A stretch of 33,512 nt of DNA from Bathymodiolus platifrons methanotrophic gill symbiont. Its GTDB lineage: Bacteria; Pseudomonadota; Gammaproteobacteria; Methylococcales; Methylomonadaceae. Shown here piece by piece: positions 1 through 7,293 of this stretch. Location of the stretch: positions 1 through 33,512 of the forward strand of contig NZ_BDMN01000172.1 in the NCBI RefSeq assembly GCF_002189065.1, read 5' to 3'. The translations under genes were made by a program, and so were the position numbers. The notes under the pieces are model-generated. The model worked only from the letters and a program-made list of their open reading frames with translations. It made no database searches and was not told the DNA's origin. Position 1 is the stretch's first letter. The number at the start of each line of letters is the position of its first letter.

Positions 1-113
1 CTATCGCTCAGACTCCGACAAAACAACCGGCCCTACGGCTATCGCGGACTGAAAATCTTCACTTCGCTAAAGCTCCGTTTCCAGGATTTTCAGCGGAGGC
101 CGTTTTGTTTGTA
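1..113 (+). repeat. Dispersed repeat R1, copy 1
   Basis: This stretch is closely related to 17655-17757 (same orientation) and, in reverse orientation, to the segments around 4301-4345, 5468-5525 and 7023-7055. Shared words include CCCTACGGCTATCGCGGACT and CCGTTTCCAGGATTTTCAGC. The copy begins at the window edge, so its left limit is unknown. It can be read as protein in one frame, but the copies carry different indels, so it is better seen as a non-coding dispersed element. No transposase is visibly linked to it. Confidence 0.75.
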
Positions 114-511
114 TAATCAATGAGTTAACATCTTTTATTATACAGTAAAAACAGGTCTCATTCATCATTAACCTGTTGTTTTTTAAGTAAATTCAAGGGT
201 TTTAGCAAACGGAATGCCAGTGTTATTAGGGAATGCTAACATTTATTAAAAATAAGCACTAACTAATATTCTTATGCTTTAAAAACTAGGAAACTTCAGT
301 CACTTAATAAACTGAAGTTTCCCAATAATTATTTATGGTAAAATTGAAACTATGCTACAACTATATGAAAAAAATAGTCTTTTCATTCGTTTCAAATGCT
401 ATTGCCTAAGGGGAATTAAGTAGGGGGTTGCTATAAACATGGCAAAACCACCTAAAATAAACCTCGATACACCAGCATTGTGTATTTCAGCTACTCAATA
501 ATTGGAAAACT
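114..511. other. Gene-poor stretch downstream of the par operon
   Basis: No convincing gene is present. A perfect 12-bp inverted repeat lies at 289-300 and 311-322 (GGAAACTTCAGT and its complement, 10-nt loop), and its core AAACTTCAGT recurs near 508-517 at the end of the parB-like gene. The palindrome could be a weak terminator or part of a centromere site. One very short reading frame with an ATG at 439 (20 codons, ends 501) starts MAKPPKINLD and might be the cut-off beginning of another gene, but this cannot be shown. Confidence 0.4.
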
Positions 512-1138
512 TCAGTTAATAAACAACTTTTTTAATTGTTTTTGCGTAATATTATTGACCAATAAATCTATCAATTGTTTTTTTGTCATTTTATTAAGAC
601 GTAGTATCTCATTATCGATGTTTTCATCTTCACCATTATCATTGGTACTAGGTTTTAACTCGGAAATTATTTCTTTAACATTGTTCAATGAGGGTTTATG
701 AATTTCTGATACACGCTCATATACAATATCAGCAACATCCTCTAATTTAGGAGCAGACATAATATACCCGGCACTAATAGGTATATTACCTAAAGGTCTC
801 TTATCATTAAAAAATCTTGATAAATTCATCAGGTGTGTTGCCATCTGTCCTGTAAGCCGTTCGTTAAACTTTAACGAACGCCATGCACCGAACTCATTAT
901 TACTTGAAAATCGTTTTCTAGCTTCCAGCAATATTAACCCTTTTAGTATGTGAGACTGTCTATCAACATCTACATACTGTTCAGCAAGATTATCTAAGGA
1001 TAATCCTGATAAATTAATTTCATGATGTTGTTTATCTAGTTTTTTTTTCTCAGCTTTATCTGCAAACTCTTCTGTTTTTTTTTCAATTTCATTTTTTGTT
1101 AATGACTCTGTGTTTTTATTACGATGTTTAAATGTCAC
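512..1138 (-). CDS. ParB-like partner protein of the ParA operon (unrecognised family)
   Basis: A 208-residue soluble protein encoded directly behind parA; the two genes overlap by about 11 bp, which suggests translational coupling. The N-terminal 50 residues are strongly charged and rich in Lys and Glu. Residues about 60-125 (YVDVDRQSHILKGLILLEAR through the SAGYIMSAP segment) have the look of a helical DNA-binding module of the kind seen in plasmid DUF3102-like proteins. The C-terminus is again charged, with a K/Q/L-rich tail. Position and size fit the small second partition protein that binds a centromere and stimulates ParA. No ParB nuclease-type or RHH motif is obvious, so the role is inferred from context. 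A palindrome that could be its site or a terminator lies downstream at 289-322. Confidence 0.6.
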   Translation of the reverse strand: MTFKHRNKNTESLTKNEIEKKTEEFADKAEKKKLDKQHHEINLSGLSLDNLAEQYVDVDRQSHILKGLILLEARKRFSSNNEFGAWRSLKFNERLTGQMATHLMNLSRFFNDKRPLGNIPISAGYIMSAPKLEDVADIVYERVSEIHKPSLNNVKEIISELKPSTNDNGEDENIDNEILRLNKMTKKQLIDLLVNNITQKQLKKLFIN

Positions 1139-1778
1139 TATTCAACACCTCATTTATGACTGAATTTATTTCAATTTTTGCTTTTGTATTATCAAATTCA
1201 ATTACTCCCATTCCTCGACCTGAAGAAATTGAATCCCTATATACTTTACGCTCTCGAATGATAGTAGATAATAAATATATATCTGGATACTCACTAAAAA
1301 ATCTTTGGGCATCTTCTGATTCATTAATAATAGGATTAGTTGGCCCCATTGATAACACAGCAAAAAATTTTAACGTTGGATTTAATTCTTCTTTAACATC
1401 TGAAACCATATCTCGCATAGTTGGAATTGTATCCAGATCAAACTGAGAAGGTCTCACTGGCATAAGAAAAACATCAGCAGCGACTAATCCTGTTCTTAAT
1501 TCTCTTGAGTCTCTACCAGCAGCATCAACAATAACATATTCATATCTGCTATTTAAATCTACCAAGGAAGCTCTTATGTTGTCATATTTTTGTATACAAT
1601 TAACAATAGGTAATTTTGGATTTTCAGATCTATCTTCAGCCCAATTACTTGATGATGACTGACGATCAGTATCTACAAGAACAACATCTTTGCCTTGAGT
1701 AGCCAATGCAGCAGACAAATTAACTGATATGGTAGATTTACCAACTCCACCTTTTTGACTACCTATCAATATGATCAT
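1128..1778 (-). CDS. parA: ParA-family partition ATPase
   Basis: A small ParA/MinD-type ATPase of about 216 residues. It begins MIILIGSQKGGVGKSTISVN, with the deviant Walker A box KGGVGKST containing the signature lysine, followed by a Walker A' region (VVLVDTDRQ) and a Walker B-like strand (YEYVIVDAAG). There is no N-terminal helix-turn-helix, which fits the short type Ib plasmid ParAs that move DNA with a small partner protein. An ATG at 1788-1790 would add four residues, but the ATG at 1776-1778 has a GGAG at a good distance, so the shorter start is preferred. The gene is followed by and overlaps its putative partner (512-1138). The IS200-like element sits just upstream and may have displaced the original promoter. 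Confidence 0.88.
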   Translation of the reverse strand: MIILIGSQKGGVGKSTISVNLSAALATQGKDVVLVDTDRQSSSSNWAEDRSENPKLPIVNCIQKYDNIRASLVDLNSRYEYVIVDAAGRDSRELRTGLVAADVFLMPVRPSQFDLDTIPTMRDMVSDVKEELNPTLKFFAVLSMGPTNPIINESEDAQRFFSEYPDIYLLSTIIRERKVYRDSISSGRGMGVIEFDNTKAKIEINSVINEVLNSDI

Positions 1779-1799
1779 TTCATACTCCATGATTTGTAA

Positions 1800-2440
1800 T
1801 GTTTAATTAACTACCACGCTTATAAAACGTGGTTTAAATTCGACCTAGAAGGCCGTTCTCAGCAAAACCCCTGTCGGGGCCTTGCTGAAATAAGATTCAA
1901 GTTGTTCCCAATATTTTAGTGGTTATTTATTTTCTTGGAATTTTACATACTTTCTTATCATTTCTGCATCCATACCTACGGTATCAACACAATAACCCGC
2001 CGACCAAAAATGATTCCCCCAATACTTCTTTGTTCGCAAGCTGGGAAACTTCTGGAAAGCTTGAATGGCAGTCTTACCTTTTACTCTTCCAACTAAATTT
2101 GATACTGAAACCTTTGGTGGTATTTTTACAAGTAAATGGACATGATCAGCCTGAACATTTAATTCGATGACTTCACATCCCGCTCTTTCGGTATGTGCAT
2201 AAATGCTTTGATAAACATACCGTCCAAGATCTCCTTTTAAAATTTTATAACGATACTTTGGCACAAAGACAATATGGTACTGGCAAAACCAGACCACATG
2301 TGATAATTTTTGGAATCTGCTCATTTGTTTCTCCTAGTTAAATTGCGGGAACAACTTAACTAATTGATACTCTTGAGCAGACCTTTACGCAAAGCTTTTT
2401 TACCCCCGCCCACAGGGCGCGGTTATCTAAGTTGTAATAT
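1800..2440 (-). mobile_element. IS200/IS605-type insertion sequence
   Basis: A single tnpA gene is flanked by subterminal hairpins instead of inverted repeats, as is usual for this superfamily. On the tnpA-distal side there are stems ACCACG/CGTGGT (about 1813-1834) and CAGCAA..CCCC/GGGG..TTGCTG (about 1860-1888); on the proximal side there is an imperfect hairpin around 2401-2423. Exact ends are not certain because IS200 elements make no target duplication. It lies between the parA start and the first recognisable codons of a DUF3800 gene, so it probably removed or separated that gene's start. Confidence 0.7.
1923..2324 (-). CDS. tnpA: IS200-type TnpA, Y1 HUH transposase
   Basis: A 133-residue protein of normal length for TnpA of IS200. 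The HUH metal-binding motif is visible as ADHVHLLVKI (residues about 59-68), and the C-terminal helix carries the probable nucleophilic tyrosine in IRKYVKFQ. Such proteins work as dimers and cut and join single-stranded DNA at hairpins near the ends. An AGGAG lies close upstream of the ATG at 2322-2324, supporting this start. The reading frame is complete, so the element may still be active. No tnpB is present. Confidence 0.93.
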   Translation of the reverse strand: MSRFQKLSHVVWFCQYHIVFVPKYRYKILKGDLGRYVYQSIYAHTERAGCEVIELNVQADHVHLLVKIPPKVSVSNLVGRVKGKTAIQAFQKFPSLRTKKYWGNHFWSAGYCVDTVGMDAEMIRKYVKFQENK

Positions 2441-2443
2441 AGT

Positions 2444-3026
2444 GATTATATTGTCTACGTTGATGAAGCCGGCGATCATAACCTAAGCCATATTGACTCT
2501 AACTTCCCTGTTTTTGTTTTAGCATTTTGTATCTTTGAAAAAACACAATATATCAACCAAACAACTCCGAAACTTCAGCAATTTAAATTCACTTATTTCG
2601 GCCATGATATGACTATTTTGCATGAGCGAGAAATTCGTAAATCAATCGCTCCCTTTAATATTTTGCAAAATGCAAAAGTACGTCAAAGCTTTATCACTGA
2701 ACTAAGCCAGATCATTGCTGAAGCGCCTTTTACTTTAGTGGCATCATGCAGATAAAAATAATTTTATTGATCGTAGAGGCTCAACTGATAACCCTTACCA
2801 TGTTGCCATGCAATTTGGGCTTGAACGGATTTTTTACTTTCTAAAAGGTAAACAACAAACAGGCAAAAAAACACATATTGTCTTTGAGCGCAGAGGACGT
2901 AAAGAAGATGATGAATTAGAACTAGAATTTCGTCGTTTATTAGATAAAAGCCAAATAAAGGGAATGGCGAAAAGTTTAGATATTATATTTGCATTAGGGC
3001 TATTTGCCCTGTATTCCGACTTTTAG
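2444..3026 (+). pseudogene. DUF3800-family protein, frameshifted and truncated
   Basis: Translation from 2444 gives DYIVYVDEAGDHNLSH, the characteristic N-terminal Asp-rich motif of DUF3800 proteins, which are often found in phage-defence and mobile regions and are suspected RNase-H-like nucleases. A stop at 2753-2755 interrupts it, and the homologous reading resumes one frame over at 2751 (DKNNFIDRRGSTDNPYHVAM onward). The second half runs to about 2995 (KSLDIIFA) and then changes to unrelated sequence before a stop at 3026, so the C-terminal part with the usual conserved QxADL-like segment is missing. The IS200-like element abuts the N-terminus. The gene is therefore broken at the start, middle and end. 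Confidence 0.7.
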
Positions 3027-3043
3027 TCGCCAGTCTCTCTAAT

Positions 3044-3064
3044 CCACCCGCTTTTAGCGGGTGG
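3044..3064 (+). terminator. Strong hairpin, probable terminator
   Basis: An 8-bp perfect stem CCACCCGC/GCGGGTGG with a 5-nt TTTTA loop is followed by TTGTTT. It sits just after the DUF3800 remnant and before the convergent gene on the minus strand. Confidence 0.5.
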
Positions 3065-3108
3065 TTGTTTAGTGCCATTTTAAGTTGGCTGTCCCGTGAT
3101 TTCGAGTT

Positions 3109-3929
3109 TTACTTTGGATGTCTTACTGTAGGTAGATGACTTCCAAAATATCCTATTGATACTTTATTGTTGTTAAAATCCGCTAGAATGTGCATTCTTT
3201 TAGCATCAGGGAAATTTTTGACGTGTTTTTCAAAGAGTTTTTTCCTAAAGTCGGATGTTTAAATTCTCTTTGCCTCGCATATTTTTCATTCTCCAATGTT
3301 GCACTGCTTTCACCAGAAATAGTTAGCTCAGAATTTAACTTTAAATCCTCTATATCATTAGAGATCAAGATTGCCTTGTTAAGTTTTTTTAATGCTTCGA
3401 TAATTTTATGAAAATCATCTACGGTAACAGAAGGAGATTTAAAATTTTTTAATGCAGAATTGCAAAATATAAGATTTGGGAAATCCTTGTTATCTTGCAA
3501 AACAAGGTCTCCAAGGTAGTTTTTGTTTTGCGGTCTTTCATTCTCTAACTCAGCTATATAAGCTTTTAAGTGTTCTAAAGATGATATATTCGGCACATCA
3601 ATTAATTGTTCTTTCCATTCCTCGTTTTCTTCCCATTGTCTTACAATCGATATTGGATTTGATGCCCAGTTATTATGTGATAGAAAGCTTATTGCGTGTG
3701 AGTCAATATTAGAAGCTACCCCCAAGCTTGTTACCTCTAGGTTTCTATCACTCGAAAGCATAAATAACATGCCGCTCAAGGCCTCACGTTTATCTTCTTC
3801 AAGCTCAATTATAGGGCAGTGAACTTTACTGATAACATTTTTTACAATTAAAGAGATGTTCTTATCAATATGATTAATCCATTCTCCGAATATAAAACCT
3901 TCGGCGTAATTTAAAGGGTTCTGTCGCAA
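3109..3929 (-). pseudogene. Unknown protein with C-terminal LFEKHVK..RMHIL..GHxxT-like tail, frameshifted
   Basis: Not recognised as a named family. The first 235 or so residues are open from 3929, followed by a divergent tail. A one-base loss in a run of six T at 3238-3243 (A on the coding strand) explains this: restoring one base gives a continuous reading KKLFEKHVKNFPDAKRMHIL and then SIGYFGSHLPTVRHPK, ending at a stop at 3109-3111. The restored tail resembles that of many small uncharacterised proteins in defence islands that end in a hydrophobic HIL/HFF strand and a GxHLPT-like segment. The start codon lies inside an IS6-type end (3917-3929), so the natural N-terminus is also lost. Its neighbour is a methyltransferase remnant, so a former restriction or toxin gene is possible but not shown. 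Confidence 0.55.
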
Positions 3930-3945
3930 GTATTGCGACAGAACC
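3917..3945. repeat. Minimal IS6-type palindrome: two 13-bp ends around 3 bp
   Basis: GGTTCTGTCGCAA is followed by GTA and then by its exact complement TTGCGACAGAACC. The 13-bp sequence is the same as the terminal repeats seen at 7170-7182, 17230-17242, 28551-28563, 28903-28915, 29690-29702 and 29758-29770. This copy looks like an element whose whole interior has been deleted, and it separates two truncated genes. Confidence 0.85.
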
Positions 3946-3960
3946 GATGATTTACAAAGA

Positions 3961-4314
3961 GAGTATATGCAAAAAAGCTATTATCTTGGAGGTGGTAAAA
4001 CTGGAATGGCTCGCCGCTTATCCTTGGATGAACCCAGCCTTACTTTAACCTGTTCTCCAGCCCAAAAACAAACAGAAAGATGCCATCCTACGGAAACACG
4101 GCCGCTTACTGTGAGGGAATACGCAAGAATACAAACATTTCCAGATGATTGGGAGTTTCTAGGCTCAATGAGCCACCAATATAAACAAATAGGAAATGCC
4201 GTGCCTGTGAATTTGTCCCACGCTATAGGCCGTAGTTTAGTTGGGTTGTTAAATAATATTACCGAGCATGAAGCTAACAATCAAAAATTCACGAACCCTA
4301 GAAACGGAGCATAG
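3961..4314 (+). pseudogene. C-terminal remnant of a C5-cytosine DNA methyltransferase
   Basis: About 100 residues match the end of Dcm-type methyltransferases. Motif IX region RPLTVREYARIQTFPDDW and motif X region QYKQIGNAVPVNLSHAIG are clear. The catalytic PCQ loop, the AdoMet motif I and the target recognition domain are all absent, so the protein cannot methylate DNA. The 5' end is cut at the IS6-type palindrome (3917-3945). The frame is open from the ATG at 3967, but that start is only what is left. The last residues (NPRNGA) are read from repeat R1. The missing part is not elsewhere in the window. Confidence 0.85.
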
Positions 4315-4375
4315 CGAAGTGAAGCTTTTTAGACCGCGATAGGCAACGCTGTGGATAAAGAGGGAGGTTCAGAAA

Positions 4376-4438
4376 ATGACAAAAGCTCATCAAAAAGGAG
4401 TTAGACTAAGGACTACGAACCAAATACAGTACTTTTAG
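4376..4438 (+). CDS. Possible leader peptide, unit 1
   Basis: A 20-codon reading frame (MTKAHQKGVRLRTTNQIQYF) has a strong Shine-Dalgarno GGGAGG eight bases upstream. Its counterpart in unit 2 (5552-5629) has the same first 13 codons but a 4-bp insertion changes its tail and stop. Such a short frame may be a translated leader or only chance. Confidence 0.25.
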   Translation: MTKAHQKGVRLRTTNQIQYF

Positions 4439-4457
4439 AAACACTATAGGACAAAAA

Positions 4458-5444
4458 ATGAAAACTAAACTAATGACAGCATCAACGGTGCTGCTTTTAT
4501 TATTCAACACCGGGGGACAAGCGGAAGATATCTTACCCAACGCAGTTGTTGGAGGCTGGGGGAACTTTAACCCCCTTACAGCAGGTGGTGATGATGTAGT
4601 ACTGGATATAACGGAGGAACGAAAGGAAGAAGAACGTAGAGCTCACGAAGCTAGGGCAGAAGCAGAAAGAGCCCGCTTAGCAGAACTTGCTAGAATAGAA
4701 GAAGAGAAGAAAGAGGCTCGTGCTAACGACATATATCCAGAAATTTATGTGACAAGGGCTAAAGTGTTCCGTTTATATAGAGATGAACTTGTGGATCTTC
4801 ACCGTACGTTCTCGTATTACCCTGAATTCACGGGCTGGCATGTCTTCCAGACATATGGACCTTCAGATACGGTTATGGAGATATATCATAACGGAGAGTC
4901 AATTGTCAATGAAGGAAAGAGCGATGGGGATGATGGAGACAATTATAACGAGCTTCAACATAAGTATCTTGAAGCTGGGGAGAGATATGTAATCCAAGTC
5001 TATCTAGAATATAAATCTGATGTGGGGGATGCAATCTTGAATGTTAGGCTTCAAGAGCACTTAAACGATTTAGATACCCCCCTGACTCTAGGATTTGCCA
5101 AGAAATTTTGGCTATCTACAGACGACTATGACCAGACTCACTTCACAACTACGTTTACTCCTGAAACTACGGGTCGGTATAACATAGAGACTTACAGTGC
5201 TGATGAAGATACCGTGATGGAGATATATCACCCTGACGGATACTCTATGGTCGCCTCGGGTGAGAGTGACGGAGACAGGGGTGTCGATAATGAGGAATTA
5301 CAAGTCAAGACGTTTGAGGCGGGTAAGACCTACACAATCCAAGTATACATGCAGGATTCTGACAACGACGGTTACGCATGGGTACATGTTTGGCGTAGTC
5401 CTTGGCATCCGCTTAACTGTAGTTTAAGCAAAAAATGTTATTGA
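4458..5444 (+). CDS. Secreted two-domain PPC-like protein, copy 1
   Basis: A 328-residue exported protein. Residues 1-22 form a signal peptide (MKTKLMTAS, a Leu-rich core, then GGQA before EDILPN). Residues about 55-95 are an Arg/Glu/Ala-rich coiled-coil segment. Two related beta-rich domains follow, about residues 98-197 and 214-315. Both contain DTVMEIYH, then an acidic SDGDxG loop, NELQ/NEELQ, and a Y(V/T)IQVY strand. This resembles pre-peptidase C-terminal (PPC) and similar beta-sandwich domains, in which acidic loops often bind calcium. No enzyme domain is present, so a structural, adhesive or binding role is more likely than catalysis. AGGA precedes the ATG at 4458. It is one of two tandem copies; its C-terminus (LNCSLSKKCY) has two cysteines that could form a disulfide. 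Confidence 0.75.
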   Translation: MKTKLMTASTVLLLLFNTGGQAEDILPNAVVGGWGNFNPLTAGGDDVVLDITEERKEEERRAHEARAEAERARLAELARIEEEKKEARANDIYPEIYVTRAKVFRLYRDELVDLHRTFSYYPEFTGWHVFQTYGPSDTVMEIYHNGESIVNEGKSDGDDGDNYNELQHKYLEAGERYVIQVYLEYKSDVGDAILNVRLQEHLNDLDTPLTLGFAKKFWLSTDDYDQTHFTTTFTPETTGRYNIETYSADEDTVMEIYHPDGYSMVASGESDGDRGVDNEELQVKTFEAGKTYTIQVYMQDSDNDGYAWVHVWRSPWHPLNCSLSKKCY

Positions 5445-5551
5445 AAAATTTGGCTTCCCATCCGCTGAAAATCCTGGAAACGGAGCATAACGAAGTGAAG
5501 CTTTTTAGACCGCGATAGGCAACGCTGTGGATGAAGAGGGAGGTTCAGAAA

Positions 5552-5629
5552 ATGACAAGAGCTCATCAAAAAGGAGTTAGACTAAGGACTATGAACCAAA
5601 TAAATACAGTACTTTTAGAAACACTATAG
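5552..5629 (+). CDS. Possible leader peptide, unit 2
   Basis: A 25-codon reading frame with GGGAGG upstream. Its TAG stop at 5627-5629 overlaps the Shine-Dalgarno of the secreted-protein gene starting at 5638, an arrangement that would allow translational coupling. In unit 1 the leader stops 22 bases before the gene start. Confidence 0.25.
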   Translation: MTRAHQKGVRLRTMNQINTVLLETL

Positions 5630-5637
5630 GACAAAAA

Positions 5638-6621
5638 ATGAAAACTAAACTAATGACAGCAGCCGCGTTGATGATCTTATTCAACACCGCGGGGCAAGCG
5701 GAAGATATCTTACCCAACGCAGAGGAGGGAGGTTGGGGGAACTTTAACCCCCTTACAGCAGGTGGTGATGATGTAGTACTGGATATAACGGAGGAACGAA
5801 AGGAAGAAGAACGTAGAGCTCACGAAGCTAGGGCAGAAGCAGAAAGAGTCCGCTTAGCAGAAATTGCTAGAATAGAAGAAGAGAAGAGGGAAGCACGCGC
5901 TAACGACATATATCCAGAAATTTATGTGACAAGGGCTAAAGTGTTCTGTTTATATAGAGATGAACCTGTGGATCTTCACCGTACGTTCTCGTATTACCCT
6001 GAATTCACGGGCTGGCATGTCATCCAGACATACGGGCGCGGTGACACCGTTATGGAGATATATCATAACGGAGAGTCAATTGTCAATGAAGGAAAGAGCG
6101 ATGGGGATGACGGGCAGGATAATAACGAGCTTCAACATAAGTATCTCGTAGAGGGGGAGAGATATGTAATCCAAGTCTATCTACAAAGTAAAACTAATCG
6201 GGGTAGCATCATCTTAAATGTTTGGGCTCAAGAACCTCTGGAAAAACTATATGACCCTTTAAAATTGGGACTTGCTAAGAAATTTTGGCTATCCACAGAC
6301 GACTATGACCAGACTCACTTCACAACTACGTTTACTCCTGAAACTACGGGTCGGTATAACATAGAGACTTACAGTGCTGATGAGGATACCGTGATGGAGA
6401 TATATCACCCTGACGGATACTCTATGGTCGCCTCGGGGGAGAGTGACGGAGACCGAGGTCTCGATAATGAGGAATTGCAAGTAAAGTACTTTGAGGCGGG
6501 TAAGACCTACACAATCCAAGTCTACATGGAGGATTTTGACAACGATGGTCACGCATGGGTACATGTCTGGTCTAGTTATTGGAGCCCACTTAACTGTAGT
6601 TTAAGCAAAAAATGTTATTGA
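5638..6621 (+). CDS. Secreted two-domain PPC-like protein, copy 2
   Basis: The 327-residue partner of 4458-5444, with the same order: signal peptide (cleavage after GQA), coiled coil, and two repeats of the DTVMEIYH..SDGDxG..ELQ..IQVY domain. Differences are clustered: the signal peptide core (TAAALMILFN instead of TASTVLLLLFN), the residues before GGWGNFNPL, a glycine-rich YGRGDT turn in domain 1, and the linker between the domains (EPLEKLYDPLKLGL against EHLNDLDTPLTLGF). Domain 2 is almost the same as in copy 1. Mosaic divergence like this fits duplication followed by substitutions or partial gene conversion. The stop overlaps the start of a specificity-subunit remnant. Confidence 0.75.
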   Translation: MKTKLMTAAALMILFNTAGQAEDILPNAEEGGWGNFNPLTAGGDDVVLDITEERKEEERRAHEARAEAERVRLAEIARIEEEKREARANDIYPEIYVTRAKVFCLYRDEPVDLHRTFSYYPEFTGWHVIQTYGRGDTVMEIYHNGESIVNEGKSDGDDGQDNNELQHKYLVEGERYVIQVYLQSKTNRGSIILNVWAQEPLEKLYDPLKLGLAKKFWLSTDDYDQTHFTTTFTPETTGRYNIETYSADEDTVMEIYHPDGYSMVASGESDGDRGLDNEELQVKYFEAGKTYTIQVYMEDFDNDGHAWVHVWSSYWSPLNCSLSKKCY

Positions 6622-6645
6622 AAAATTTGGCTTCCCATCCGCTGA

Positions 6646-7012
6646 GGTGGGACAATAAATTTTCCAGCTTAGAAGGGCTGGCGACGCATTTACGTGACAA
6701 GCTATTCCCCACTGAAGGCGGAGCGATAGCTCATATTTATTTCAAAGACTATTCTAAAGAAAATATAACTACCCCATTACCTGATGAACAAAAAAAATAG
6801 CTGATTGTCTATCCTTCCTTGACAACTTAATCACCGCCCAAGCTCAAAAAATAGAATCACTCAAAGATCATAAGAAAGGCCTGATGCAGCAGCTATTCCC
6901 TGCTGAAGGTGAAGCTGTTCCTAAATTGCGCTTTCCTGAGTTTCGGGGTGCTGGGGAGTGGAGTAGTGAAATCCTTGAAGATGTATATCATTTAAAAGGA
7001 ACAAACTCTTAA
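6646..7012 (+). pseudogene. hsdS: C-terminal remnant of a type I restriction specificity subunit
   Basis: Translation gives a segment ending TTPLPDEQKK, and after a one-base shift in a run of A near 6795 it continues IADCLSFLDNLITAQAQKIESL, KDHKKGLMQQLFPAEGEAVP and KLRFPEF. This is the conserved coiled coil plus the start of the next target-recognition domain of HsdS proteins of the EcoR124/type IC kind. Only about 120 residues survive, and the N-terminal recognition domain is missing. It is not a copy of the specificity gene at 21894, whose conserved helices differ. It begins where the tandem duplication ends. Confidence 0.75.
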
Positions 7013-7293
7013 AATCAGGGAAACGTAGCCTAAGCGAAGTGATGATTTTAAGCGAATGATCAAAAAAGGGCAAATGATCGGAGGAGATGGCTTGTCTCCT
7101 GCAGGACAGTTTTATTCATTAGCCGCATAAAGACCGGTTATGGCAGGTTTTTATGCCCACAATAAACTTTTGCGACAGAACCTGTGATCCACCTTTTATT
7201 GAAATTGAGAATTATGATAGCAGATAACGTCGGGAAGGGAGACTTATGCGACAGAACCATTTTCAATACTTAACGGTGACATAGCCTTAAATT
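7013..7293. other. Intergenic repeats with IS6-type ends
   Basis: Bases about 7023-7055 hold a reverse-orientation scrap of repeat R1 (CCTAAGCGAAGTGATGATTTT). Bases 7115-7182 are a 68-bp IS6-end sequence, nearly identical to 29703-29770, closing with TTGCGACAGAACC. A further end, ATGCGACAGAACC, lies at 7246-7258. No gene is seen. Confidence 0.7.

Larger units (their letters stand above)
4301..6645 (+). repeat. Tandem duplication, unit about 1.18 kb
   Basis: Two head-to-tail copies start at 4301 and 5477 (offset 1176) with GAAACGGAGCAT, and end at about 5467 and 6645 with the shared sequence CTTCCCATCCGCTGA. Each contains an R1 segment, a short leader reading frame and one secreted-protein gene. 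The gene starts are offset by 1180, from a 4-bp insertion in the leader of copy 2. The copies are nearly identical over long stretches but differ strongly in a few short blocks, so the duplication is recent but already diverging. Confidence 0.92.

Noticed and set aside
6289-6564. Minus-strand frame opposite the secreted protein gene
   Set aside because: It is a shadow of the plus-strand gene, whose signal peptide, ribosome site and duplicated partner are clear.
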